Under the pieces are notes generated by a model. That model did no database searches. It saw only the letters and a program-made list of their open reading frames with translations, and had not been told where the DNA came from. The position numbers were made by a program, and so were the translations under genes. 64,000 nt of DNA from Adiantum capillus-veneris (Eukaryota; Streptophyta; Polypodiopsida; Polypodiales; Pteridaceae), in contig CM043960.1 of assembly GCA_014529385.2 (NCBI GenBank), forward strand, positions 117,622,043 through 117,686,042. The letters are read 5' to 3'. Below, one piece after another: positions 44,768-55,956 of the stretch. The number at the start of each line of letters is the position of its first letter. Position 1 is the stretch's first letter.

Positions 44768-46385
44768 TGTCTTAATAACTAATTAATATCTAATTCTCCT
44801 AAATAATTTTCTCATGTTAAAGTGATCATTTAATATGGGGAAGTACCAAGGGAAAAAAATCTAGAATATTGATTAGGCTGGCAGACCGATCACAGTAGGG
44901 ATCCAAAGGGGGGGCCATATGCAAAACAGAAATGTGCATCAATGGGCTTCAAAAACCCTAAGGTTCAGCCCATTAAGACTTCCATGCTAAGGTTCCAAAA
45001 TTCAAAGGTAACGTCCAATGGTCAAACCTTAAGGTAAATTGGATGCTTGTGGGAAGACTCAAAAGTCTTCCCACATCCCTATCTAGGAGGAGGCGAGCCT
45101 TATATGTAGGGGATGAGACTAAAACACACACACTTGCAAGCTCCCTTTACACAAAGGGCATAGTGGATACATGTCAGCTCCCTAGCCCAGTTGCCCCCAA
45201 GGTGCATTCAAATGCTATTGGATGGCCATAGAGGTGGACCAATGAAAATTAGGCTAGAGTAAATTTAGTTTGATTCATTTAAAAACACTTGATAAAAGAA
45301 CCAGTAGAAATTAAACTCTCTAGAAGACTATTGGACAGTCTCCCAAGGGGTACTCCAATGAGCATTCAACAGCCCAATGGCTTGCCTGATTCCTATTGGC
45401 CAGAAGACTAAGAGGTCCAATGAGAGTTTAATTGCATTATTTAAATACCTAAAGCTCTCACAAAAGGGGAAAGGGAGACACATGTCACAAGGCTATTACT
45501 TATGCTTCTTAATTGTCATTGGCTAAGTTTTGCAAGGGCCAATAAGATGCCAGCATGAGCAAATAGCAAGAGGGGTTGACCAAGAGAGAGAGGGGGACTG
45601 ATTTTTGCAAGGCATTATCACACATACACACTCACACAATCTCATGACTGAAGTAAAGAAGACTATCTCTCCTTCTTAAGCTTTAATGGAAAGCTCATCA
45701 TCTACTCCAAGCTTGTGAGAAGGGAGGCCTACACCAACAACTCATCATCTACTCCAAGCTTGTGAGAAGGGAGGCCTACACCAACAACTCTTGGCTTTGT
45801 GATGCAAATCCAACCAAGAGCCAAACTCCAACGCATGCTCATTTCCTCTACCATTCTAATTACTAAGCTATGCTAAGCTATTATGAGTAATTAGCATACT
45901 TCTTTCTTGTCACAAGAATACTCCTTCTTCCTCTCGATCTACTCTCATACCCCGCTAGCTCTCATGATCTTCGAAGGTGTGTGAGGTCTTGGATCTGAGA
46001 CCGTGAGGGAATTGATGTGTTTTACAAGTGTGAGCTTGGTGCTTGAAGCTTCCATCTTCATTGAACCAGCAAGTTATTGAAGGAACACAAAGTATTGTAT
46101 TGTAAAATGTCTCCCTTGATGGGGGGAACCTATAATACAAAGCCTTTTGGAGGGGGGACGACGGCTCCATGCAAATCTGGTCCTCAACCGTTGTTAATAG
46201 CTTAATTTCTCTCTCTTTTTGAAGTATTGTTCATGCCTATCTAACTAGTTGTTATGTTTTTGTTGCTCTCTCAATCCAAGCATTCTTGCTATATATGCTC
46301 ATCAGGAATCTATTCTTAATGAAATGCTCACTATGTCTATGTTATTTTCCGCTACACACAAGTTACTAGACCATTAAATGTTACA
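44768..46385 (+). repeat. 3' LTR of the chromovirus
   Basis: The 1618-bp LTR includes about 650 bp absent from the 5' LTR and a roughly 49-bp tandem duplication (CTCATCATCTACTCCAAGC...) at about 45693-45790. Confidence 0.88.
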
Positions 46386-46390
46386 AAGCG

Positions 46391-46895
46391 GCTCTATAAA
46401 GATGTTTGACTTTGTTTCTCTTGTCCAAAGTAAGCAACCCGGTGAAGTCATATCATTGGAAAGATCTTAGAAAGTAGGTTCTAAATATCCAAACTTTGAG
46501 AAATTTAGAGTTGATTTGTGAAAGTTATGGCCTCTCCACTGAAGATGAAATGTGGGGAGAGATTCCGTTTGTAAAATGAAGTTGTCACATCAAAAAATAA
46601 AATCTTTTAGAATATAAAGAATTTGATGACATGTTATATATTAATGGATAGATCTCAATGAGTACATTCTAATTTCAAAAGATCCAACAAATTTTGATTT
46701 CATTTGTAAAAGTTTTATCATGCACCCATTTTGAACAAGAGAGAGAAAGTCAAAGTCTTTATGAGACCCCTTTGAGAGTCAAAATTTTTCCTAATGACCA
46801 CTATAATAAAAAGATGCTTTTTCAAAATACTTGCAAATTTTGACGTACGATGCACAAGTCACATCTGGCCTCCGAGAAGGATAATGGAATCTCTC

Positions 46896-46939
<44 letters not shown>

Positions 46940-46978
46940 AGAAAACCTCTTTGTGTATATTACATTTGTATGGTATAG

Positions 46979-47017
<39 letters not shown>

Positions 47018-47142
47018 CATAATGCTCACCTTCTAGCAGCACCCGTCATTTGGTCAATTTTAAGTGAGTAAAACTTTTCCGAGCAGCCGAAAGGAGGTGT
47101 CCGTTTGAACGAGAGGGAGGAGAAGAGAGAGAGAGAGAGGAG
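46391..47142. other. Non-coding stretch with (CT)n, likely 5' region of the next gene
   Basis: Two (CT)n tracts (about 46903-46934 and 46981-47014) and a (GA)n just before 47143 lie upstream of the ORF. No other feature is clear. Confidence 0.55.
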
Positions 47143-48024
47143 ATGGAGGACGGGGATGCAGAAGGCGAGACACAGCCGATGTACAGGAGAGAGGCGGAAG
47201 CATGGATGAAGAGAGAGGCAGCCATGTGGGAGGAGATCCGCAGCATGAAGAGTGACGGTCTCAATATGCAGCGAAATTTACAGGACAAGATGTGGCTGCC
47301 GATAACGCTGCCAAGAGCGCTGGCCTTCGCCAAGCCCCACCTCACCCTTACCAAACCCTTCGTCGCCCACTGCATGGACCCCGTGCCCGCCCGCGTCTAC
47401 ACCTCCCACATCACATCCATCACCGAAACCCTTCCCTCGTATTTCGACAAGCTCTGCTTGCAGTGCAGCCGCCTCTACTACAAGCGTCTCACTGATTACA
47501 ACAACTACATCTCTGACCCCGACGACCCCCGCGGCGTGCATGCCATCACCACCGCCTGTGTCCTCGCTTCCCTCTGTATCTCTCTGCAACGCTTCGTGTA
47601 TTTGTTCAATTCATGGGTTCCTTATGCCATAGATCGCTTTGTTATGCTCGCTCTGCAAGTGCCGAAGACCCGATGGTTGCACAAAAGGCTACAGAAGGAT
47701 GTCATGCCGTGGGTCATGCACTTTGAGCGCCGCCGCCGCTTCTTGGAGGTGTATTTGACGAGGGAGAGGGCACAGCGTGACCAGGATTTGCGTGTGTGGA
47801 TCGAGGGCGGCGATAATGAGGTTGTCGAGCTTCCCCCTGATCTACCTAATGCTCAAACTCTCCATTACCCAGCTGCAAATTTCGCATATGACTATGAAAC
47901 AGAGAGTTTGCTTGCTGACATTGATCAATATAACCCTCCAGAAGAAGGTTCGCGTAGCGAGGAAGACCTAGATTACTTTGTGTATCACTGGGTATTGAAC
48001 CACCAATTCTTAAGCTTAAATTAG
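47143..48024 (+). CDS. Unrecognised protein, 293 aa, relative of the 22.6-kb ORF
   Basis: This single open frame from an ATG directly after a (GA)n tract has charged ends and a helical middle. The GC-rich codon choice differs strongly from the AT-rich surroundings, as for a genuine gene. Residues about 80-165 (ARVYTSHITSITETLPSYFD ... ITTACVLASLCISLQRFVYLF) align by eye with the ORF at 23397-22591. Both end in an acidic stretch with Y.WV (EEDLDYFVYHWV here). I recognise no known domain, signal peptide or retroelement motif. A GT near TGGGTATTG (about 47990) might be a splice donor, so the last residues are uncertain. Confidence 0.55.
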   Translation: MEDGDAEGETQPMYRREAEAWMKREAAMWEEIRSMKSDGLNMQRNLQDKMWLPITLPRALAFAKPHLTLTKPFVAHCMDPVPARVYTSHITSITETLPSYFDKLCLQCSRLYYKRLTDYNNYISDPDDPRGVHAITTACVLASLCISLQRFVYLFNSWVPYAIDRFVMLALQVPKTRWLHKRLQKDVMPWVMHFERRRRFLEVYLTRERAQRDQDLRVWIEGGDNEVVELPPDLPNAQTLHYPAANFAYDYETESLLADIDQYNPPEEGSRSEEDLDYFVYHWVLNHQFLSLN

Positions 48025-49684
48025 CTTAAAAAAATAGTAAGGTGCTGTTGTAAAAGGTCGACTCAGGGGGGAGAGTGTATACATATGCAAACATATGCAT
48101 ATTTACATGTGTGTGTGTGTGTTTTATTTAGAGAGAGAGAGATAGAGGGAGAATTTAATGAAAAACCCGAGTGAATTGATTGACTGCCCTTTCCCTGAAA
48201 CGTCCAACACCCTTTGGTTAGGGTGTTAGAACTAAATCAAACACAACCCCCAAGGAGTGGGGTCCCAGGAGTCTACATCTTACCTAAGAAGTGGGTTCAG
48301 CAGCATATATATATATGATTGAATCGACAAGAAAGGACTAAAAAATACATCAAATGACCGAAGGAGTGGGTTCAAAGTATGTACAGTTTGCTAGCAAATC
48401 TAAGAAATTAGAACTTTAGTGGAATTTGGTGCTCTTATACAGTGTGGTAAACAAAGATTGCATTGTTGATATAGGCCCATTTGCTGCATTTTCAAAGGTG
48501 ATGTCCAAATGTTAGCCTTCACACAAAGCTAGGATTGGGTGCTATGTGATAAACAACCATTATGTTACTAATGCAGCACCTATGCTTTTCTTATATCAAG
48601 CCAAAACATGTGAAAGTGACGCACCATCTATCATTCTCACATGCTTAATGGTTGCACTAATTCACATATTCACTTAACTATGGAAAACTCAAGTGTAGAG
48701 ATTCACCCATCCACAACAAACCCCTTTAAACCATGAATGTTTCTAAGATTTTCAGTTTCCAGTGGCTCATTGCAGTAAGTTAACATGCGTTTTCAAATAA
48801 GATAACAACGGTCTTTCATGAATTGAAACGTTAAATCAATTCTCTCTCTCTCTCTCCTCTCTTCTTTATACACACACACATACACATGTTGTCATACCAT
48901 GGAGCTCAGGTTTACTTGGATCCTAACGAAGAGTATGCTATTCGCATTGATGACCATGGTATTGGGTTTGAAGTAACACCCATGCAAGAATAACGTACAC
49001 ACGTAAAAACACATGCAAACATAATGTCATACATATGTGCATATGAGATAGTTTTGTTTACATGGTTGCCATTGAAAATTATATCCTTCCTTAGACACAG
49101 TTAAGGTAACTCTTGTTTGACATTGAAAATGAAGACCAACAACATCTACTTGTGAATTTAAGTTCCTAATGTATAGAAAAAATGGAATGCACATGTCGTT
49201 CTCACTTTAAAGTACAAAATTTTGAAATACAAAAAACATTTTTGTACTGACTATCTTGAGGTTGGGAGTCATGTGTCTTTTGAACATTTAAAAGTATTCT
49301 TTTGTGGATAAGTAATCTAATTATATAAAAAACATACAAATAAAAACACAAGCGTTACTTAAATTTTATGAGTTAGTCGTGACAATGACTCCTAAGCACA
49401 CTTTATCATCGAAACATCTCTATGAACAATATCACTTAATCCTTTGAATAGGTAGGTAGGTGCTAGGTGGTGTGGAATTTGTCTCTCGTGGAATTCCTAC
49501 ACACAATCATTACTATCCTTTGACATTAAATTGATTATAGGATGTAGGAGGTACCAATTTTACTTTCACTTAGAAAGAATTTCTTCTAATTGAACATATG
49601 TGACAAAATATGTACTAAAGCTTTAGCTGACAAATCCTTAAAACTCCACTAGAGAACAATGTTCATAGAAACATTTTTTACAAA
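48025..49684. other. Mostly non-coding; one possible exon at about 48911-48993
   Basis: A frame after CTCAG at about 48910 reads VYLDPNEEYAIRIDDHGIGF and ends in TAA. It could be a 3' exon of the gene at 47143, since the phase fits the donor near 47990, but there is no proof. Otherwise only microsatellites were seen (about 48108-48122 and 48840-48890). Confidence 0.35.
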
Positions 49685-49891
49685 TGTCTCACAATGCCTT
49701 AAAACTCCTACTGGAGTAAAATGCTCATAGAATCATTGTTTGTTCATATACAAGTGAAAGGGAAAGGGGTTTGAGCATGTTTTCTCTAGTCAACGTCATC
49801 CTTTTATAGACCTCTACGATATCTTTAGGAAACCCCTACATTGGCTCAATTCTAGGGATGTGCTCCATGTGGCCTTACCCTTGTCATGACA
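49685..49891 (-). repeat. LTR of a minus-strand gypsy element, copy 1
   Basis: On the plus strand it runs from TGTCTCACAATGCC to TTGTCATGACA. It matches 51015-51229. In the minus direction it follows a purine tract (AAGGGGGAAGTAA) and contains CTATAAAAGG, a TATA box. Confidence 0.65.
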
Positions 49892-51014
49892 TTACTTCCC
49901 CCTTGCAGAAGATTTTCATCCTTAAAAAATGCCAAAAACCAAAGTAGGAAACCACTTCTTGAGCACACTAATGTTTCTCTAAGTGCCACCTTCCTCAAGT
50001 TTGTCAATCCACTTGAGGAGAGCTTGCTAATGAACATGATTACCAGTCTGCAACTTATAATGATCAAGAATGCTTTCTTGTTCATGAGGTTGAGTGGCTG
50101 GCTCAATCATGTTAACTAACATTTTAAAATCAACGACATAATTGTTTCCTTAGGCAACTACGTGAAAAATAGGATTAACTTTGAAATGTACTAGTAGGTC
50201 AAGTTTATAAGCATGTTCACCAATCTTCTTACGAATCTGCAATGGACCACAATACCTAGGTGAAAGTTTAGGTGTGGGCCTAGTTTTTTAAACTATCAAA
50301 ACACTCTAGAACTTCAGAAAGGTCCATTCTCCCTCTATGATGGAGACTTGGCACCATTTCTCATCTAGAAACTTCTTATAATAGTCATGAGCTTGTTTAA
50401 TGTTTCTCTTTAGCAATCTTCAACATATCACCATGTTCCTCAAAAAAATCCTTATCCAAATGGATGCACTCATTGGCTAACACAACTAAAACTAGAGCCC
50501 AAGGTTGATAACGTACATTAGCATAAATGGGCTAAACCTAGTGGAAAAATGATTTTCTCTATTGTAAGAAAAAATGAAAATTGGTAGATGGTCTTTTCAA
50601 TTTGTCTGGATTCTAATAACATAAGCTGATAGCGTATCTTCTAGTACCTTATTAATGTTCTCAATTAGTCCATCCATCTGAGGGTGATCAATTATACTCA
50701 AGTTAGGAGTAGTCTTGAGTTTATGGAAAATGCTCTCTAGATTTTTCCATCAAATTTTTTGTCTCAATCATTAATGATATTAGATGGGAGGCCATATAAC
50801 TTATACACAATTTCCATGAGTAGCCTTGCAAATTATAGATCCTTAATCGTTGTCTTGGTAGGAATAAATCTACACATCTTGGTCAAGGGATCTACTACAA
50901 ATGATATAGAGTCATGGCTTGGAGTTGTCTAGGTAGACCAACAATGAAATCCTCAAAGATGATTTTCCATTTTCCATTTGGGGTCTCTAATGGCTGTAAA
51001 ATTTCTCGTGACAT
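49892..51014 (-). pseudogene. Gypsy integrase and 3' pol remnant, minus strand
   Basis: Read on the minus strand with many stops: FVVDPLTKMCRFIPTKTTIK near 50900 (integrase core), HLDKDFFEEHGDMLKIAKRN near 50450, RPTPKLSPRYCGPLQIRKKI near 50250, and YKLDLLVHFKVNPIFHV near 50190. This is the order of integrase core to C-terminal domain in Ty3/gypsy. It is cut at 51014 by an LTR of the same family. Confidence 0.65.
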
Positions 51015-51229
51015 TGTTCAAATGGCTCGCAAAGCCTTAACACTCCTATTGGAGTACAATGCTCACAGAACCATTCTTTATTCATATACAAATGGAAGGG
51101 CAAGGGGTCTGAACCTATCTTTTCCAGTTAGCCTCATCCTTTTATAGAGCTCTAGTGTATCTTTAGGAAGGCTCTAAATCGGCTCAATCCAAGGGATGTT
51201 CCCCCTCTGGACCTACCCTTCTCATGACA
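51015..51229 (-). repeat. LTR of a minus-strand gypsy element, copy 2
   Basis: This 215-bp unit with TG...CA ends is similar to 49685-49891. Bases 51230-51330 continue with the purine tract and 3' internal sequence matching 49892-49990, so it is the 3' end of another element inserted into the first. Confidence 0.65.
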
Positions 51230-51329
51230 TTACTCCCCCCTCGGGGAAGATTTGCATCCTCAAAAAACATTGAAAACCAAAGTACAAAACCGCTACTTAA
51301 GCACACTTACATTTCCCCAAGTGGCACTG

Positions 51330-52559
51330 TGAGGCTATGCTACATGTACCAACTTTTTTGTGTATTACAGAAAGTCCCAAGTGCTAGTAAATCCATTATC
51401 CAATTTCCAATATAGCAGAATAACTGGAACATTTTAAGTGGCCAACAAACTGTCAGGTACATAGACTTGTTATGAGAACACATAGTAAATAACCTTAATA
51501 GAGGGTTGTGTATCAGATTTGTTTTTTTGTTGATTTATTCCTTCGGGATGAATCATGTACTTGGTATTCTATGTGTTTAGATGACAATTTGTCTGAGGTG
51601 GCATGAGAATTCCGTTTTTGTTTCACGGATGAAACCTCTTTTTAAAAAATGGGAGTGCTCATTGCATAATTTAGCATTATACTATGAGCATGATAATGCT
51701 TGATTAAAGTAAACATGTATTTTATACATGACCTCATGAAGGTGTAGTATGGTTGATAGTCCATTGACTAGTCAACAATGTGAGAAGAACAAGGGTTCTA
51801 CCAGTTAAAGCTATGAGCTATGAGTTTGGCTCTAAGACCGAGGGCTAGATCAGTGCCACCACCAATTGGATTCATATATATAGAGGCTCTAGGGAAAGGA
51901 TTTAAGCTATTTTTAAGAAGATGGTTAGGTGGAGCTTTGACGGCACAATGCCTCTAGTCTAAGTAAGAAAAAAACATTAAGTGCTAGTTTTGAAGGCTTT
52001 TGTTTTTAGGGATGGAAACTCTCTTTGAAGGGGAGGGTAATGTGAGGCCAAGGGTCCTTTGGCTAGAATCCTAAGGGGCTATGAGCCTAGGAAATCACAT
52101 ATGGCAAGGGGTCCTTATATAGTGGTCGGCGGGCCTAGTCTATATAACTAGGGTTGGATGGGTGGAGCATTAGTATTTTCCCCTCATGTTGTGTAGAGCA
52201 TGTCCTCTAGGCTATGGAGGATTGGGACAATGGATCCAAGGTCTCACAGGCACCCTCCTCAAGTCTGTCTTTCTAGCCAATGAGGACTCGTTGATGAACA
52301 TGATTACAAGTCCGCAATTTATGGTGATCCTGAATTGCATTCAAGGACTATTTATAAAACCTTTAGCTGTGAATTTTTTACCATATAAGGGAAACTTCTT
52401 TTATTCAAACTTCATTTTTTTTCAAGATCATATTTTTTAAATCCTTTTACGTGTGAAAATGTGAGGAAATATAGTCTCTAATTGAACCCACGCATTTTTT
52501 ACTTGTAGTAAATACCTAAAGGCTCAGTCATGTCAACCAAAATGTTTGAATCAATGACA
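51330..52559. other. Unassigned stretch with small gypsy-like pieces
   Basis: A short piece at 52275-52335 (GATGAACATGATTACAAGTC) resembles 50025-50085. 52345-52500 resembles a diverged copy of the hAT-type MITE. The rest shows nothing I can support. Confidence 0.35.
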
Positions 52560-52925
52560 TTATCTACTTTCCCTAATCATTTCCTTAAACATGGAGATGT
52601 AAGATAGGTTGAACTTTAGAATGTGTTGGTAGGTCCAATTTATAAGCATGTTCACCATTCTTCTTAACAAATTTGAAATGGATCACAAGACCGAGGTGAA
52701 AGTTTAGGTGTAAGCCTTGTTTTCAAAACTATCTAAAGGCTCTAGAACTTCAGATAGACCCATTCTCCCATTGTGATGGATACTTGTCACCGTGTCTCAC
52801 GTGCAAACTGCTTATAACATACTTGATCTTATTCCATGCTTCTCTTAGAAATATTCAATATATCACTATGTTCCTTCAAAACTTCCTTAGCCAAATGGAT
52901 GCACTCATACACTAACCCATATAAG
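52560..52925 (-). pseudogene. Gypsy pol 3' fragment, related to 50140-50500
   Basis: The sequence is recognisably the same as 50150-50490 (shared TTTATAAGCATGTTCACC and CTCTAGAACTTCAGA) but diverged, and it is full of stops. Confidence 0.6.
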
Positions 52926-53096
52926 ACCTAGGGTAACTGAACATGGGATCCTCCTCCCTACTGCCCCTTATATAGGCCTAGATCCTAGCACTTGCCCTAA
53001 GTGGATCCCCAATCCGCACTGGTCCAGTCCAGGCCCTTGGCCTAGGTCCCTGACCCCCTAGGTTGGGCCTTGCCCCATAGGACCCTTGTCCTGACA
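52926..53096 (-). repeat. Gypsy LTR end, copy 3
   Basis: In the minus direction, AAGGGGGGAATAATGTCAGG marks a polypurine tract and LTR start at 53096. CTATATAAGG at about 52970 is a TATA box. The other LTR boundary is not clear. Confidence 0.5.
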
Positions 53097-53900
53097 TTAT
53101 TCCCCCCTTAAGGAAGAGTTTTCGTCCTCGAAAAAACAAGTAATAATAGCTTCTTAAGAATACTGAGGTTTTCTTTATTGACGTCCCATAAGTGAGCCAG
53201 TTGGCTGTAATACCGATAGTTGGTGCAGTGAGGAGGTTCAATGAAACCAAGAGCAACATCTTGATTTTCAACCTTGTTGTCCATTTGCAACCACTTGGGT
53301 CTAAATGGTAACTCCATTTATAACTCACTTGAGTGCTGTAAAGGAGTAACCACAACTAAGAGTCACTTGGGTCTAAATGGTAACTCCATTTATAATAGCT
53401 TCTTAAGAATACTGAGGTTTTCTTTATTGACATCCCATAAGTGAGCCAATTGGCTGTAAGACCGATAATTGGTGCAGTGAGGAGGTTCAATGAAACCAAG
53501 AGCAACATCTTGATTTTCAACCTTGTTGTCCATTTGCAACCACTTGGGTCTAAATGGTAACTCCATTTATAACTCACTTGAGTGCTGTAAAGGAGTAACC
53601 ACAACTAAGAGTCACTTGGGTCTAAATGGTAACTCCATTTATAACTCACTTGAGTACTGTAAAGGAGTAACCACAACTAAGAGTTGTCCAAAGGCATAAC
53701 CAATTTTCAGATCTTCTGAAGGTACTAGAATAATGCAAGGAAACCTTGGCGTAACTTTCCATGCAGGTGTGAGCCAGATTTCCTACTCGCCTGAGTATCT
53801 TGAAAAGTTCGTAGATAGGGAGTGTCCTCGTTTTAGAATTCTGAATAGTTTGGAACACAAAGAACTATATGTTCATCCCTAATGAAGGTTACTTGACAAC
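53097..53900 (-). pseudogene. 3' internal end of gypsy copy 3, with tandem repeats
   Basis: The minus strand reads GFIEPPHCTNYRYYSQLAHLW and similar pieces, twice, because of the 249-bp duplication. It is presumably the pol-to-LTR region of the element whose LTR begins at 53096. Confidence 0.45.
53144..53689. repeat. 249-bp tandem repeat, two full copies and a partial third
   Basis: Unit 1 is 53144-53392, unit 2 is 53393-53641, and about 48 bases of a third follow. Units are nearly identical, so the duplication is recent. ACTTGGGTCTAAATGG also recurs within each unit. Confidence 0.9.
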
Positions 53901-55518
53901 ATACTTTGTCAGCACACCTGGTAAGTCCTTGACATATGAAGTTATTGACACAATCTCCAACCCCACCACAACAGGTGTTCAAAGTCGAAAACCGTACTTA
54001 AGCAAATTCTAGAATAGGGAGAAAATCATCTATTCAAAAATGCGTTATGCTAACGTATGCTCTTAGCAGATCCTTTAGCACAAGATTACTCTTTGTAATC
54101 TGCCTATCCCCTTGGATAACTGACAGTACTGAGGTGTGTTTTCCTCACGGTTTACAGACATTCGTCCCATATGACTGATAAACGGGGAATCTCTATGCAC
54201 GTAAAGTGCAAAATGCTTCATAAGCAACAACCTGAGGGATATGCATGCCTTTCCAAATCAGCCTTTGCTAAACACTAGGGCCCATAACACCTAGTGTGCA
54301 TGCATTTAGCAAAAACTAACCCGAACCTGTATATCCATAAAGATCCTTGCCAATACTGATGGCAAATGTGATGCGCCTAGCACGCATTAAAAGGAATGTA
54401 AATAGTTCTGAAAAGAAATTAAATACCCTTAGTTGCAATCTTTTACAAGCCTTGCTGAAACGTTGTCGGGGGATATGTATTCGCTACATGAGCCAGGCAA
54501 GCGCCGGGCCTCTGGCTGTGGGAGGTGTTAAAGAGAGAGAACAAGAACAATAGATGCAACTGAACGTGGTAATTGCCGTAATCATCAATTAATTGATTAA
54601 TGCTTGAGTACAACTTAATCTTTAGCCAAGGCGTGCTGTTAACATCGCCGTCACTTGGATCATCTGCTAACTAGGAGCTTAAGCTCCCGTTTACAAGATT
54701 AACCAGGCTGTTAACGACACCGGACTTAAGAAAATGCTTAATCAACTTCGGACTGATGTCGGTGATGAGATTTCCTTCTGTCGCTTTATCTGCCTCATTT
54801 ACCTCATGGATTTTGCAAGCTTCGATTCTGCTCACTGCTTCAATTATCAAGCTTCAATTCACTCCATTAATTGGCGTTCTCCTGATCTTGACCTCTTGCT
54901 TCCTTTATTGCTTCAGTTCCCCGCTCTACTTTCATTCGATGAGCGTATTCTGCGTAACTTAAATTCCCGAGTTTGGTTGCCCTAATTCTCTCTCCTTTCT
55001 TAACTCGCTTGAGAGAGAGAGATAGCCTTCCTCGGTCGTCAGAGTTCTATTTCGAGAGCCTTCCTTCGAGTCTTGCTTCAAGCCTTGCTTTGAGTCTTGC
55101 TCCTTGCCTTTCTCTGTTGAACTAAGTCCGGAGTTCGAGGAGAGAGTGCGAGAGAGAGAAAACCTTCACTTCCTTTGATAGCCGAGGACAAGCCGAGGAC
55201 AAGAGAAGAAGGAGAGTTTTGCCTCCCTTCCGAGCTTCCCCCGCTCCTCTGCTCTCCTTCAAACTTCCCTCACCTCTCCTTGCCTTCGAGTTCCTCTCGC
55301 ATACAATAGTCCCTCGGTTGCTTTGCTTGGCCGCCTCCTCGTTGCTTACTGAGCATGAGAGTGAGAGAGAGAGAGAGCACGCTATGCTTCGAGGATGAGA
55401 GCGAGGGAGAGGTAGCTTTGATCCTAGCTCCTTGCTCCGAGTCCTTCCCTCCTCTTCCTTGGAATAGTCCTCCCCTCATGCCAAAAACCGGCCGCTATTA
55501 ATAGCTTGCCCCCTCCCT
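53901..55518. other. Non-coding stretch, pyrimidine- and purine-rich in the second half
   Basis: No gene is supported. 55000-55460 is rich in CTTGC and GAGAGA tracts. An 83-codon frame at 54734-54985 shows no family. Confidence 0.5.
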
Positions 55519-55544
55519 TAGCAACGACGGCGCCGTCGTTGCTA
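55519..55544. repeat. 26-bp perfect palindrome, GC-rich
   Basis: Thirteen bases (TAGCAACGACGGC) are followed directly by their exact complement with no spacer. The function is unknown. Confidence 0.9.
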
Positions 55545-55700
55545 GGGCCGTGGGAAGCAATTTAATGACGTGGCAGGTCCGGATTTCAAGCAGCACTGAA
55601 ATTGCCGCTTTCGACACCAAAAGTCTGCGCCTTGGCGAGCTGACCAACATTTGACTCACCACCACTCTCGTCTGAGCACCCCTACGGCCTGCGCGAGCAC

Positions 55701-55948
55701 CCCGGGTAGGTCATCTAAAAAAAATTGTAACCTATCACGTGAGTTCAACAGAAGGGTATTTAAAGTTCTTGAAACTTACAGAAATATATATACAGAAGGG
55801 CATTATTTTTTCAAATTTGAAAAAAACTTACAGATTTTAAAAGAGAAGGGTACATTATATTCTTAACAAAATTTACAGATAAGTGGTTTTACAAACATGT
55901 CTTGAACGCACGTGATATGGTAGTTTTACACATAGTGAACCCCCCGAG
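55701..55948 (+). mobile_element. hAT-type MITE, copy C
   Basis: This 248-bp unit starts CCCGGGTAGGTCATC and ends GTGAACCCCCCGAG. It is flanked by GCGAGCAC at 55693-55700 and 55949-55956. Closely related to copies A and B. Confidence 0.92.
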
Positions 55949-55956
55949 GCGAGCAC

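Larger units (their letters stand above)
37906..46385 (+). mobile_element. Ty3/gypsy chromovirus-like LTR retrotransposon
   Basis: The LTRs start TGTC(A/T)TAATAACTAAT and end AAATGTTACA. They are flanked by AAGGG (37901-37905) and AAGCG (46386-46390), a 5-bp duplication with one mismatch. Order inside: primer site, gag with CCHC knuckle, protease, reverse transcriptase, RNase H, integrase and a chromodomain-like C-terminus, that is, Ty3/gypsy order. Several frameshifts and stops plus a MITE in the integrase make it inactive. The 5' LTR (934 bp) lacks about 650 bp that the 3' LTR (1618 bp) contains. Confidence 0.93.
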
